A stretch of DNA of 64,000 nucleotides from Cyanophora paradoxa (Eukaryota; Glaucocystophyceae; Cyanophorales; Cyanophoraceae). The notes under the pieces are model-generated. The model did not search any database and was not told the DNA's origin. It saw only the letters and a program-made list of their open reading frames with translations. Below, piece by piece: positions 9,712 to 22,221 of the stretch. Position 1 is the first letter of the stretch. Every line of letters starts with the position of its first letter. Position numbers and translations under genes: made by a program. The stretch lies in the NCBI GenBank assembly GCA_004431415.1, contig QPMI01000692.1:1-64000 (forward strand), written 5' to 3'.

Positions 9712-12673
9712 TTAGGTAGAAGCGCGGACCCGCTTCTCTGGCCGCCCCTCCACGATCCGGTGGAGGGGTATACCGTTCTCCTCCGCGAAGCCGCGGATCG
9801 CTCCCTTCAGCGGAAGGTTCCTAGCGTGCACGGAAATCTGAAGCACCGTCTCGCCCCCTTCGTCCTGCGAGGGGGGATGAGATCTAGATCCATATGAGCG
9901 GAGGAAAACTCCATGGGGGTACGGACCTCGAGCCAGAGGTCGGCGCCGGCGTCGAGGAGGGCCCGGACCGCCTCCGGGGTACACTCGCGGGCCGCGAAGT
10001 GCAGGAGGAACTCGGTACCCCCCCGGCCCCAGACCGCCTCCTCCAGGAAGGCGCGGCGTACCCCCAGGCCCTCCAGCTGGTCCCCGTCGAGGCCGAGGAA
10101 CTCTGCGACGGGTTAAGGAGAAAGGGCGTAGGGGGGTACATATACAGGTGCGGGGCCGCCAAGGGGGGCACGTCGACGCACCAACGGCGTAGGCAGCGAT
10201 AAGGGAGCGCCCGCGGCGGGCCTCTTCGCGCTGGAGCTTCCGCTGCCGCCTCGCCTGTTCGCTGAAGTAAAATGCTTTCTTCGGGTCCGATTGAGCGCTG
10301 ACCCTCTCCCGCTCCTCCTCTTCCCCATCGTTGCGCTCCTCCTCCTCCGCCGCCGCCGCCGCCGCTTCGAGCAGCTGGAGTGGGGTACGGCCCGCGGCGT
10401 CCTTCTCTGCCAGGAGGTCGAGCCCCGCGCGGGCCGCCGCCTCCAGCAGCGCCCGCGCGCCCTCCAAGAAGCCCCTCCCGCAGGCGACGTGGAGCGCGGT
10501 CGCGCCCTCCGTGTCCTGCGCATCGTTGTTTAGAGTAGCGCCGGGGGGGGGGGGGGGGGGGGGGGGGGGGAGGGGGGGGGGTTCGCGCCTTGTAGAGCGG
10601 GTTGGCGCCGATATCGAGCAGGGCCCCGACGAGCCGAGGCGAGCGCTCGACGGCGATGGCGAGCGGCGAGCGGCGCCCGCCCCGATCCGAGCGCAGCGGC
10701 TCGTTCGCAAGTGGCGCCAGCCGTTCGCCCCACTCGGACACAAGCTACGGCGAAAGCCGGAGTAAGGAAGGGAAAAAAAGAGGGGGGGCGGGGTCCGGAG
10801 AGGACCGTTCGCTTGCCTGCACGGCGGCTTCGGCGCGACCCCCGGTGGCGAACGCCGCTAAGGCGTGGAGAACGGTCGCCCCCAGACTAAAGCCGGGCAG
10901 GGCCCCCGGCAGAATACGGGTACCCTCTTCCCAAGCTTCCCGGAAGTAAGGGCACGTCTGAGGGGCGGTAGCGTGAGCCCGCGCGCGGGGCGGGGGGTAG
11001 GGGACTCGCCCACGGGTCCCTGTTTCCGTCCCCCGAAAGGCGGGCTAGGAGGGGTACGCCCAACTCCGCCACGAGGCGCCAGACCCCGTCCAAGTTGCGC
11101 TGCGGATCGCGTAGCTCTGCGCGTCGGCATCGGCATTTTTTTTTGAGGCGGAGAGGGAGGGTTACGCGCGCCTTGAAAAAGGAAGGGTACAGCGAGGCGG
11201 GGTAAATTGATTCGGCCCTCGAAGTGCTGCCGGAGGGCCCGGAGCGACGCCGCGTCCATACTAAGCTGCGCTGGGAGATTCGATCTCGTGGCGAAGAAAT
11301 CAAGCTGGCGCCGGGGGTACGCGCGCGAACCAGATCGCCAAAGATCACAAGGCTGGGGCGGCCGTCGGCGGTGTGGCGCTGCCGCGAAGTCTGCCGTTCC
11401 GTGAGGGGGGAAGGAGTACACGGGGGGTACGGGGCGCGACGTAGAGGTCCCGGAGGACGGGAAGGCGGGCGACGAGACGCTGTAGCTCGTCCTGTGACGG
11501 ATCCCAGTACCCCGTCACATCCAAACTTTCCAGGCGGGGGAAGCTGCGGGGCGGGGGTACCGGTCAGACGGGGAGGGGCGAGCGGGGGGAGGGGCTTGGA
11601 GGGGTAGAACGCGCTTAAGCCGCTTGAAGATCTCAAGCGGGTCGCAAATATCTGGGCGCTCGAGGTTGTCAATCTTTGGTACTTGGGTACACCTGTCCGC
11701 GGGTCCGGAGGGGGGTGTCAGCTCTCGTCCTTCGCGCTGTCGATATCAGGGGTCGCTCACCTGAGGTAGAGGCGCTCTAGGGGTGCCGAGCAGGCGCGGA
11801 GGAGGCGGCGGAGGGCGGGGAGGGGTACGGTGAGGCCGGAGAGGTCGAGGTGGCGGAGGCGGCGGAGGGAGAAGCGGGGGGGCAGGTCCTCCAGCGCTCC
11901 GAGGACTGCGACGCGGACGAGCCGGTCGCTATCGCGGTCCCGCGGCGAGAGAGGTGCGAGGGAGAGGTGCGTCAGATTTGGGCAGTGTTTGACAACGTCC
12001 AAAAGCGTGTGGCGGGCTCGGCCGGCCGCGGCCACTTGAATCCGGTAATCGACATCGCTTCTCGGCATCAGCGTCCGCAGCATGTACGGATCGAAGTCAA
12101 CGTTGGCGTCGACGTTCCCGAGCCAGAGCCGCTGGATGCGGTCGCCGAAGCGCGCGCTCAGCCGCGCGACGTCCAGGATCGTGTCGCCGCGCCCCGCGCC
12201 CTGCGGGCGTGCGCGTAAGCGAGCACTGCACCGGTTCCCATCTCTGCAATTGGTGTCGACGTCGCTGCTATAGCTAGCCAGCCCGAGGCCGCACGACGAT
12301 GCGAACACTCGCCCAGCCCGCACGCGCTGGCTCACGACCATCTCACCGGCGATCGGTCGCTAACAAAAACGGGCTCTTCGAAGAGCGTCGAGGACTCGCC
12401 GTACGCCAGCTCCTGGAAGCGGCGCCGAGCGGAAGCGAAGTTCCTAAGGACGTCCAACGTGCCGCTTGTCTCCGCCGCCGTTTTCATCAGTAGAAGCATC
12501 AGATCGTCTGAGGGCATCGCGAGCCTCAGTCGCAATCCGGCGAGGCGAACGCAGGAGACAGGGTCCAGCAGATCTAGCGTGCACGCCACGCACCAGACAG
12601 GCTCAAGATGGGCGCCGCGCTCTGCCCCGCCGCCATCGCCATCGCTGCTCAGCGGCTCACCGGCCTCGAGCAA
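9712..12673 (-). CDS. Leucine-rich-repeat plus ankyrin-repeat protein, multi-exon (possibly two genes)
   Basis: The N-terminal part (12,673-11,400) has LRR-like pieces: LDVVKHCPNLTHLSL, LRRLRHLDLSGLTVPLPALR and PRLESLDVTGY, the last followed by LPVLRDLYV. Linker exons with NLDGVWRLVAELGVPLL follow. The C-terminal part (10,960-9712) has ankyrin repeats: TVLHALAAFATGG, SPLAIAVERSPRLVGALLDI followed by GANPLYKA, GATALHVACGRGFLEGARAL, and LLHFAARECTPEAVRALLDA followed by GADL. It ends in TAA at 9712. Introns are marked by GTACCCC/GGGGTAC. Such proteins usually mediate protein-protein contacts, for example as ubiquitin-ligase adaptors, but no F-box is clear here. The LRR and ankyrin parts could be separate adjacent genes. 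Confidence 0.6.
10543..10581. repeat. Poly-G tract (28 G, then A, then 10 G)
   Basis: The tract sits in an intron of the LRR/ankyrin gene, between the GANPLYKA and TLNNDAQDTEGATALH exons. On the coding (minus) strand it is poly-C, next to the acceptor side. Confidence 0.8.
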
Positions 12674-13075
12674 GCTTGCAAGTTCTGGCCGTACCCCCCT
12701 GCAGAGCTGGCTGTCAGAGCGGCTGTCTGTGCGGCGGCCCGACGGCGCTATCCGGCTGACATTGCCTTAACCTTCGCTCACCTTACTAGTGCTGTAGCCG
12801 CCAGCTGCAGGCGCCGGCGCCATCGCTGAAACGCGGCGAGCTTGAGCTAGCGCTCGAGCTCGTGCGCAGATCTAGATTTCGACTTCCGAAGTTCTTCCTT
12901 TACTTCCGAAGTCCTTCCTTCCGACTTACGAATACATGGGGCTGGGCTTCTGCTGATATTTGACTTCTGCTGGGCTTCTGCTGACATTTGATCTCGATTT
13001 CTTCCTGTACATTACGCATACATTAAATCTAACAAGCGTCGGCCCGCGGCGGACGGCGCCAGCTGGAAGAGGGGC

Positions 13076-16000
13076 CTAGAAGAGGGGGCCGGCGCTGAGG
13101 CGGGCGTGGGCGATGCGCCCGAGCTGCTGCCGGGCGCGCGTCCAGAGCGCGCCGTTCGCGACGCCCACCGCGAGCTCGAAGGCCGCCTCGCCCTCGCGCT
13201 GCGCCTCGTCCAGCCTGCAGCGCGCGAGGAGGCGCCTGACGTGAGCTGAAGGATTCGAAGAGGCTAGTAAGGACGAGCTAATAAGGCTTATTCGAAGAGT
13301 TTGATGTGGGCTCGAGGCTCGATTTGAGAGAGGCTCGCTCGCTTCTCTAGGGGCGGCGCGGGCGGGCGCGCTTGTCTCTCTAAAGCCGGCGCGGGGGCGG
13401 GCGAGGGGCTTGACGCGAGCTCGAGGCTCTTCTCGAGTCGAGGGAGGCTCGCTCTTCTCTCCAGAGGCAGCTGCAGTGCGCACCTGTTGCACTTCATGCA
13501 CGTGTCCGCGCAGAAGCCGTGCAGGGTCGCCCGCAGGTACAGGCGCGACTCGGGGCAGACCTGCGCGGGCCGGCCGCTTAGCCTACGGATACGCTGAAGC
13601 CGAGCTTCAGCCGTCAGCCTCTTAATCTTTCTTCCTCTTAATCGTAGCCTTAATCTTTATCTTCCTAAGCTAAAGCGGAGCTTTGGCTTCTTTATCTTTC
13701 GCGTTGGCCGCATGGCTTGGCTTAAAATTAGCCTAGAAAGAGGGGAGGTGGAGGCACGAACCGCGAGGGCCCAGGAGTACACGCGCCGCGCCGCCTCGTA
13801 GTCGCTCGCGCGGCAGAGGCCGTGCCCGGCGTCCTGTTTCGTCGTACCCGTACCCCTCAGAACCTTGAAACAGGGTTGCGGGGAGGGGTACTACCGCACC
13901 CGAAGCTGGACGGCGCGGGCGCGGGCGAGCGCGGAGTAGGGGGCGGCACCGCCGCAGTCGCGGGGGCAGACGGACGCGATGCGGGCGAGCGCCAGCAGCG
14001 CCGCGTCGCAGGGGGCTACCGCCACGTGGCCCACCTCGCCCCCCGGGTCCTGTACCCCGGCGTTCAGGTCCTTTCTTGTTGGGTGGAGGGGTACGGCGCG
14101 CGCACCCGCTCGGGGGGCAGGACGACGGGGGACGCCGTCAGGGCGGGTACCCAGTCGCTCGGGAAGGGGGGGTCCGAGTCGGGGGAAGACTCCGGGGTAC
14201 GGCGGCGGGCGCTCGCGGGCGGAGGGAAGAAGGTAGGGCCCCGGGGCTTGCCCCACGCCGCCGCCGGGCTCTCATCGTACCCCCCCTCGTCGTCCTCCGC
14301 GCAGGGCCCCGCCGCAGCGTCCAGGAGGGCCTCCAGGAGGGGTACCGCCCCCGCGCCGGCGGCCGCGCGCGCCCCGTCCGAAGTTGCGCAGAGGTGCGCG
14401 ATGCACTCGATGACGTACCCGGTTTGCTGCCGCCCCGCTTGAGCTCGGCAAGTAACCCATCAAAAAAGCGACGCCGTACCCTCCTGCGGCACTCGAGGGC
14501 GTCCAAAAGCTCCGCCTCGCCCGGCGCATGCCGCTCTTCGTCGTTTAGGTAGCGCCCCGCCTGGAGCGGGAGTGGGAACGGGCCCCCGGCGGACTCGAGC
14601 CCGGCGCACCTGTACGAACGTGTATACCCGGTCGTCGATCTCCTCCTCCAGCGCGCTGCGGACCGCGGGTGAGGGGGGTAAGGGGGCGAGAAGCGGGCGG
14701 GGGGGGGTACGGCGCACTCCTCGAGGCAGTTGGCGAGGGCGTCGAGGGGGTCGCCGTACCCCCCCGCCTCCCCCGCGCGCCGCAGCAGATCGTGCACCTC
14801 CACCTCCTCGGACGGCTCCAGCACCTGCCGGGGCCGCTCGCTCACTCGGGGGGTACAGCGATGCGGGGGCGGGGAGGGGGGTACAGGAACAGGAACCTTT
14901 GGGGAGCGGCCCGGGGGGGCGGAGAGGAGGCAGGCGAGGGCCTCGGCGGCGTGGAGGGGGGCGAGTGACTCGGGGAAGGCCCGGGGGGGGGCCCGCGTGG
15001 CCTGGCCGAGCAGCGCTCCTAGGAGCCCCGGGCGGCGTGCGAGGCGGGCGCGGGCGCCGGGCCGCGGCGCCGCGCGGCACGCGAGGGCGGCCAGCGCCAC
15101 GGCGCCCGCCTCGTGGACGACTGCGGCGAAACTGCGGCCGCGGCCCGCCTCGCCCGAAGCGAACGAAGCGAACGAAGCGGCGCACCGGGGAGCGTACTTG
15201 GCGTCCCCCAGCCGCTCCTTGATGAGCCGGGGTACTGCGAACGCAGCCGCTTCAGAAGGCCTTCGAAGGGATAGGGGCGCGGGCGGCGGGCGCGGACCGC
15301 GGCCGCGTGCGCGGGGGAGGTCCCCGGCGGCCGAGGCGGCGTCCAGGTCAGCCAGGACGTGCTCGGGCCCGACGGAGAGCAGTTCCAGCAGCGCGGCGGC
15401 CAGCGCCCCGCCCGGGCCCTCCTCCTCGTCCTCGGACTCCTCGTACCCCTCCCAGGGCTCGCCGAGGGCGGGCAGGGCCAGGTCGGTGCGCAGAACGGCC
15501 GCCTGCGCGAGGAGCGCCGCCTCGTAGCGCCCGCGGAGCGACGCGTCCCGGAGCAGGGCCGCGAGCCGGGGCAGAAGCTCCGGGCAGCACCGCAGCTGCG
15601 CCGGGAAATTAGATGGACGCGGATGGGGACGGCGGGGCGCGTCCGCGCCTGCGCCGCGGCCAATGCGCGCGATGTGGAGCCCCCGCGGCGGTCCAAGAGC
15701 CCGCGGAGGACGGTGCAGGCGCGCGCCGCGACCGCCACGGAGTCTTCCCCCACGAGGCCGACGAGGGCGGGCACGAGGCCCGCGCGGATGAGTCCCTCCG
15801 CGAGGGAAGTGCAGCGCGGCGCCTTCTTGTACTCGGCGGCGGCCTCCTTCCAGCTCGGGGCGAAGGTGCGGCAGGTCGGGAGGTCGGGCTCGACGTCGCC
15901 CACGGAGTCCAGCGCGACCTCATCGTCCTCATGCTCCCGCGCAAGCGCCGCGTAGATGCTCGTCAGCGTCGTCTGCGCCCCCGCGGCGTCAGCGGAAGGG

Positions 16001-16110
16001 TTCGGCGAGTTCGTGCGGTTAGAGCGGGCGGGGCGCGCGCGAACCAGCTGCTCATGCTCCTCCAACGCGTTGAGAAACTGGACCTGGCGCACAAGGCAGG
16101 CCGCATCCAT
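13076..16110 (-). CDS. Armadillo/HEAT-type repeat protein with C-terminal TPR-like region, multi-exon
   Basis: Starts at MDAACLVRQVQFLNALEEHE (16110). Helical-repeat pieces follow: LIRAGLVPALVGLVGEDSVA followed by VAARACTVLRGLL; then HEAGAVALAALACRAAP, PGLLGALLGQATR, PLHAAEALACLLSAPPG and DPLDALANCLEECAVPP. This is a pattern of paired helices typical of ARM repeats. Near the C-terminus, DYEAARRVYSWALAV (about 13,750-13,800) and LDEAQREGEAAFELAVGVAN (about 13,160-13,230) look like TPR helices. A Cys-rich exon between them (CADTCMKCNRC, about 13,480-13,560) could be a zinc site or part of the helices. It ends in TAG at 13076. Likely a scaffold or chaperone-type adaptor; TPR plus ARM proteins such as TTC12 act in dynein assembly, but the domain order differs here. 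Confidence 0.6.
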
Positions 16111-16303
16111 CCCCCCAATTCGAATTCCACGGCTGGCTGAAGTTTCACGCTACCCCTGACCTGCTCGCTCCCCCCTAGCAAGCTGCGCGCGACGAAGCTG
16201 CGTGATTCGAGCGTCGGCGCGCGATCCAGCTCAGCTAGCAGCACAGCAGGAGCCGCTCGATCTAGCCTAGGCCCGCCCGCCCTTCGCAAAGTATCTTGGC
16301 GCA

Positions 16304-17456
16304 ATGGCGTCGGTGCTCGAGAGCGTGGACTGGGCGGCGGTTAGGGATGCGTTCGCGCCATCGGCACAGTACATGTGCTACTGGGCGACTTCGTTCTTCG
16401 CGCTCTGGGCTGCGGTGGGCAACCGACTCACTTTCGACGACAAGAACCGCATCATCTCGATCCTGCACGCCATCGTCGCGGTCGCCCTCTGCTTGGTCGA
16501 GCGGGTACAGGAGCCCGCTCTGAACGTCGGTGCGGGCGCCCGCGCGCCCGCCCGCCTCCCCGCCCGCATCTCCGCTGACCGGCCGCGCTCGTGCCGCGCC
16601 GCAGGGGCGCCAAGCACGCCATTCCAGCACATGATCCTCGAGATCTCGTTGGGGTACTTCGTTTATGACTTCATCGCGTGCTCCATCCACGGGGAGGTTC
16701 GCACCCGCCGCTCCGCGCCCCGCCCCAGCGCGCGTGCGCGCCCTAGCTGAGCGCCGACCCGATCCGCGCGCACCGCGCGCCACCTTAGGACTTTGCGATG
16801 ACTTTCCATCACATCGGTAAGAGAGCGTGCGCGGCCGCCGCTGCCCGCCGCCGCCGCCCACGCTCCGCCGCCCGCAGTGACGAACCTCGGGCTGGCCTTC
16901 GGCGTCTGGCTCCGCCAGTCCGGCTCCGAGCTCACCGCCTGCCTCTTCATGATGGAGGCTAGCTTGAACCCCCCGCCCCGCCCCTCCAAGCGCAGCTGAG
17001 CTCGCCTCAGGTGACGAACCCGATGCTGCACCTGCGGACGATGCTGCGGGCGCACGGCATGAAGGACACGCCCGTCTACCAGCTCAACGAGAAGGTCTTC
17101 TTCATAACGTTCTTCTTCGCCCGGTGCGCCCGTACCCCTCGGCCGGTCGACCCCCACCCGACTCACCTGTATCCCTCCTCCCCCGCAGCATGGTCGTCGG
17201 CAGCTACTTGTGCTACGTCACGGGAATGTCCGACAAGTCCCACATCGCCGTCAAGATCGGCGGCTTCGGCATCTACTTCATCTCCATGTTCTGGTTCATC
17301 AAGGTGCCGTACCCCTCCCCCGGCTCGAGATTTCGTACGCGTACCCCCATCCTCACGCCCCGCGCGCAGATGCTGCAGACTGCAGCGCGGAAGGTCGCAG
17401 CCGCGAAGAGGCCGCGCGGCGAGGGCGCCCCCGCCTCGCGCAAGAAGGGAGAGTGA
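16304..17456 (+). CDS. TLC-domain (TRAM/LAG1/CLN8, TLCD4/TMEM56-like) multi-pass membrane protein
   Basis: Exons splice cleanly. Exon 1 begins MASVLESVDWAAVRDAF and ends ...EPALNV. The next gives GAPSTPFQHMILEISLGYFV followed by YDFIACSIHGE. Then comes DFAMTFHHI, joined through the 16,812-16,877 intron to VTNLGLAFGVWLRQSG, then VTNPMLHLRTML, then two terminal hydrophobic helices (SMVVGSYLCYVTG and FGIYFISMFWFIK). The paired His in MTFHHI and the following MME/VTNPMLHLR segment match TLC-domain proteins of the TMEM56 group. The Lys/Arg-rich tail ending in RKKGE (TGA at 17454) resembles an ER-retention tail. The MME/VTNPM junction uses an apparent GC-AG intron. It probably acts in the ER in lipid handling; enzymatic activity cannot be inferred. 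Confidence 0.8.
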
Positions 17457-17573
17457 AGCTCGAGTTCCGGAGAATAATAGTTAGTGCCACCTAGCTGTAG
17501 GAAGGGTTCAGTTTGCTCATTTTGCTTTCGGCCGTCTTTGTTTGAAAGATTGCTTCTACACGGGTACCGGAAT

Positions 17574-20500
17574 TTACAGGGCCGCCTCGGCCTCGAGGAG
17601 CTCATCCTCGGGGGGTACATCCTCGTGCGCGGCGGGGGGGTACGGGGCCGCGCCGCGGGCGGGCCGGCGGCGGCGGGCCGGCGAGCCGGCGGTCTCGCTG
17701 GAGCTCGAGGCGTCGTACGAGGAATCGGTGTACCCCCCGTGGGTGGGGGGCGAAGAGGCCTCGTGCTGGGCGGCGGCGGGGGAGGGCGGGTCGCTTTGGA
17801 CTGGCCCCCCGGGGGCGGGCGAGGGTACGGCGGCGACGGGGATGGGGGGCGAGTAGGAGGAGGCGTGGGCGCGGGGTCCGTGCCGGCCGCCGCCGCCGCC
17901 GCCGCCGCCGCGGGCGGCCAGGGGCGCCGGCCGGGGCGGGGTGGCCTCCTCCTCCCGCCCGCTCTCGTCCGGCGAAGACGGCGCGCGCCCGCGCACGGCC
18001 GAGGGCGCCTGCGGCCGCTCCGCCCCGCGCTCCCCGCGGAAGCTGAGGTTGTGGTGGTGGTGCCGGGGCGGGAGCCTCTCCACCTCGTAGAGGAGCAGGC
18101 CCGAGCCGGCGCCGGCGGTGACGAGGCGGGAGCCGTCTCGCGAGAACGCGACGCGGGAGACTGTACCCGGGTGCCCCACGAACGCCTGGCGCGGGCAGGG
18201 CGCCGCCGGCGTTCGGGAGAGCGCGTAGGGCCAGAGCCGAACCATGCTATGTCTCCCTTAGCGGGCGAGCGGGGAGGAGTGGGCGGGAGGGGGGCACCGG
18301 TCCGAGCCGCCCGTGGCGATGAGGCGCCGGTCGGGGCTAATGGCGAGAGCGTCGCAGCCGGCCGAGTGGATGCGATGCGCCTCGGAGAGCAGCGACCTGG
18401 GGGAGGAGAAGGGACCTCAGGGGGGTAAGGCGAGGGACGGGGAGAGGCGGGTGTACCCCGTGCGGCAGTTGAAGCGCTGGAGGCGCATGTCGAGCGTCAC
18501 GGCGACGATTTCCTGCGGGAAAGGAGGCGGGGTACGATCGGCGGGGTGCTCTCGAAGGCGGGTACTGGATTCCTGTACGGACCTGGCCGCAGGGGGAGAA
18601 TGCGATGCGCCCGAATCCGAAGTCCGGGACGGGGGGCGGGGCGACGGGCGGGGGGGACAGCATCGCCGGGGGGGTAGGGGAGGCGCCCGCGGGGCGGCGG
18701 CCGGGGCGGGCGCGGCGGCGCGGCGGCCGCCCCCCGAAGCCGGGTGGGAGTACTCGATTCTCAGAACCTCCGAAAGGCTCTTCGCATCGAAAACAACAAT
18801 GCAAGTCGCCTCCGGTCCCACGCACGCGAACTGGGTGCTGGGGGGTACTCAGAAATGAGAGATGGGGGGTGGAACGGCCGGGGGTACGGCTGGGGCTCGG
18901 ACCTGTCGGGGGATACGGCGATAGAGACGACGGCGGTCGGGCGCATGGAGGCGAGCATCTTGACGGGCCGGTGGAGCAGCGTCGGGTCGTACGCGCAGAC
19001 GTTCCCGTCCTGGGGAGTACGACCTCAACGCGGGACGGGGTACGCCGCGGTTCGGGTATTTGGGGGGGTTCGGACCTCGGAGGAGGAGTAGAGCCGCTCG
19101 CCGTCGGGGGTGTACGCCACCTGCATGACGGGGCCCTTGTGCTGCTTGAACTCCTGCGGCGAAACGTGAGCTTGCACAGGGGTACGTCGTTTAAGGGGGG
19201 GGGGGGTTGGAGCCGGAGCGCGCCTGGAGCACGCCGGTGTTCGCGACGTCGAGGATGCGGACCGCCCCGGACTCGAACCCGACGGCGAGCAGGTGCACGC
19301 GGGGGTGGTACGCCGCGCAGCGCGGGATGTCCCCGGGGCAGTCGAACTCGTACAGCTGGAGGGTACAGCGTTCGGCGGAAGAAAAGAGGGGGTACGGGAT
19401 TCCGAACCTGCTCGCCGGCGTCCGCGGACCAGACGCGAATGGTTCCGTCCGCTGATACCGTCGCAAACTGCCGTCCGGGGTACGCAAGTGAGCGGGGCGC
19501 TATTTTTAGAAGAGGGAGAAGGGCTCGGGCGGGCGCGCCTCATTACGGGTCGGGTTGGGGTCTACAGCGATGTCGTGGATCGAATCCACGTGGGACCGCA
19601 AAACGGTCTTCGAAATTCAGAGACGGGGGTACGTGAGAACGGGCGAGTGGGCGGGAAGGGGCGGAAGCGTACCCGGTATTCGTGGGTGGGTACGTCGAGG
19701 ATTCCGAGCGCGCCGTTCTCGCAGCCGACGGCGATGCGGAGGCAGTCGGGGGACGCGCTCACCGACGTCACGGGGCCTGCCGGGGGGTACGGGGTCAAAA
19801 GGAGCGCCCTGGCGAAAGGAAGGGAGGGGGAAATGGGCTCGAAAGCGAATTCGCGTACCCTCGTGCTCGGCCTCCATGAGCGAATCGGAGAAATCGAGTG
19901 GCCAGACGCGCAGGAACTTGTCGTCGGACGCTGTACCCCCCAAAACACGTGAGCGGGATGCTCGAGCTCGGAAAGGGGCGCCGCGCGGGTTCGAACCGGT
20001 GACACAGAAGCCGTCGTTCACAGAGAGGCCGTTGATAGCACCGTCGTGCAGCCGGAAGACGCATTCAAGGGACCGAGAGGCGTAGTTGATCTGTCGGGGA
20101 AAGGGGCGATGAGGGGGGGCAGAGCTGGGGGCCTGGCGGGGGTACCTGGTAGACGCATCCGTCGTCCGTGCACGCGAACATGCGCCGGTCGTCCACGTTC
20201 AGGGCGCGGTACCCTCCCTCGAAGCCGACGTCGAGGAAGTTGCGGCCGGGGCCGTGGGGCCCGAGGGGTATGCCCATGTCCCGGAGCTTGCCCTCCTTGA
20301 GGCGGTACACGCGAACGTTCTCCCGCCCGCACGTGACGATCCGCTGGTCCTCGAAGGGAGAGAATAGGACCCGCCGGATGTCGAAGGGGCTGACGTGCCG
20401 AGCCACCAGCCGCGGGTCGCCTGCGGGGCGCGTTCGGATCGCGAGGGGGGTACGCCGTGCGCGACTGGGGGTACGGTACGGACCGCCGTCGGGTACGTCG

Positions 20501-21454
20501 AGAAGGTCCCAGAGCGTGAGGACGGGCCGGGCTGGGGGCGCGCAGTCGGATTTGATCGGGCGGAGCTTAAGATTTGATCGCACCCTGATGGTCGCGGCCT
20601 CCGAATGCGAGGAAGCGACCCTCGAGGGACCAGTCGACGGTCCAGGCGGCGGTCGCCCGCGGATTGAACAGCGCCACGCTCCGCATCGTCGCAAGGTTCC
20701 ACACGCGCACCTGCGCGATGCGGGCGGCTGAGCTGGACGGCGCGGGGGAACCCGGGGCGGGAACGGGCGCGCCAGCGGGTGCTTCCCCTCCTGGATGGTA
20801 GCGAGCAGCTCGCCGCGCGGCTGCAGAGCCATCGCGGCGATGGGCGCCGTGTGCCCCGCGAGGAACTGCTGCGGGCCGCAGCCGCCGCCGCCGCCCCGCG
20901 GGGCTCGCACGGCCTCCTCCCGCGGCGACACGTCCATCACGACGACGGTCGACGCGCACGAGAAGATGAGGCGCCGCCCGTCGGGCGTCCACAGCACGTT
21001 CCGCGGCGTCTCGCCCGCGAAGCCGAGCAGCTGCACTCCCGCGGTTAGCTGGCGCGGCGGCGTTGGCGCCTGCTGCGCTGCACACGCAGCACACCTTCCC
21101 TAGAGCGAGGAGAGGAGATGGCTCCGCCAGGCGCTGCGCCACGGCCGGATCCTGCGACGGGATCCCCGCCTCGCTGAGCGTCTCGCTCATGGACTCCTCG
21201 TGGATGAACGGCGGAGGCGGCTCATGCGAGCCGTGCCAAGACGCTGAAGCTAGAAGGGGCGAGCTGATATGGACCGTCTCGAGGCTTGGCGGCTCCTCCT
21301 GGCGCTGAGCGGGGACGCCGAACCGCTGATCTGCGAATTCAAATTTGAGAGAGCGCGGGCGTGTTTAAAGCGGCCCAGAAGCACCATCGTCACTGCAGTG
21401 AAGCCGGGACATGCCCCGCAACACGCGGTGCGCGATGTCCTCTGCGCGTTCCAT
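17574..21454 (-). CDS. WDR90/POC16-like WD40-repeat protein (centriole/cilium), multi-exon
   Basis: WD40 blades are visible along the whole gene: NVLWTPDGRRLIFSCAS, FLAGHTAPIAAMALQPRGEL, VRVWNLATMRSVALFNPRA, FDIRRVLFSPFEDQRIVTCG, YASRSLECVFRLHDGAINGL, SDDKFLRVWPLDFSDSLMEA, GPVMQVAYTPDGERLYSS and GHPGTVSRVAFSRDGSRLV. The SDDKFLRVWPLDFSDxLxEAEHEG block is characteristic of WDR90/POC16, a centriolar microtubule-wall protein needed for cilia. The first exon, with MERAEDIAHRVLRGM at 21454, precedes an exon containing HEESMSETLSEAGIPSQD. The intron at 20091-20145 (GTACCCCC donor) joins DDGCVYQ to INYASRS in phase 0. I see no N-terminal CFA20/DUF667 domain, which vertebrate WDR90 carries. It ends in TAA. 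The C-terminal exon is low-complexity and Pro/Ser-rich. Confidence 0.8.
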
Positions 21455-21486
21455 GTTGCCGGCTACCCCCCTATCGCCGGGTACAG
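20660..21486. repeat. Segmental duplication A, copy 1 (5' part of the WDR90-like gene)
   Basis: Reverse-complement match to about 37,806-38,625. The match covers the promoter side (GGGTACA), the first exons, introns and the AxVRVWNLATM exon. Introns are retained, so the duplication was at the DNA level. Confidence 0.85.
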
Positions 21487-22221
21487 TGATTCCTCCAATT
21501 TTCGCAAATTTCAGGATTTCCGTGGGAAATGAAAGCTCAATGCGTTCACAGTTACGTATACGTTCACTCGTTCACGTGCGCGCATCAAGCGTACATATAC
21601 GTATACGCGGCTCATGCCGCAGTGCGCATGCTATGATGATGCGCATGCAGCGCATCCGATCACGACCAGTCGGACGCCCCGCGGCGCCGGCCGGGCCCCC
21701 GACATCAACACCGCGCTGCCCGCGCATTGGTAGCTATCGGCGCATGCGCACCATCGGCGGTTGAGATCTAGAGCCTCGGAGCGAGCTCGAGCCTACTAGT
21801 AAGCCGCCGGGCCGGGCCGGGTCCCTGCTCATGATCAGGCCCGCAATTGCAATTAATTGCAACCAGTTTGGACCCGCGGCCGAGCGCCGATCGCGAGGGC
21901 CGAATCCCGGAGCCCGGAATTGTATGCGCGCAGTGACAGCCGCCGCCTCGCGCAATCGGCGCCGGCCCTCGCGATCGCCCAAGCGCTTTAAATTCATGCT
22001 CGCGCAGAACGGGCCGGCGGAGGGCACCGGCAGCTTCTGCCTCGCTGGCTCGTTCTAGATCTGAAGCCACGTATACTAACATCTTTTTACGAAAGCTATC
22101 ATCTACAAGCGAAAGAACGAAATACAGCGTAATCATTTAGAGCGCTCGCAAATTTAATGGAGGCTATAAATCTGAAAGAAATGATTTCGATGTCGATATC
22201 GATCTAGATTTAGAGTTCGAT
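21487..22221. other. Intergenic region, no clear gene
   Basis: Contains palindromic TACGTATACG motifs (about 21,550-21,610). An about 60-bp stretch near 21,990-22,050 is similar, in reverse complement, to about 40,290-40,350. No reading frame looks coding. Confidence 0.5.
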
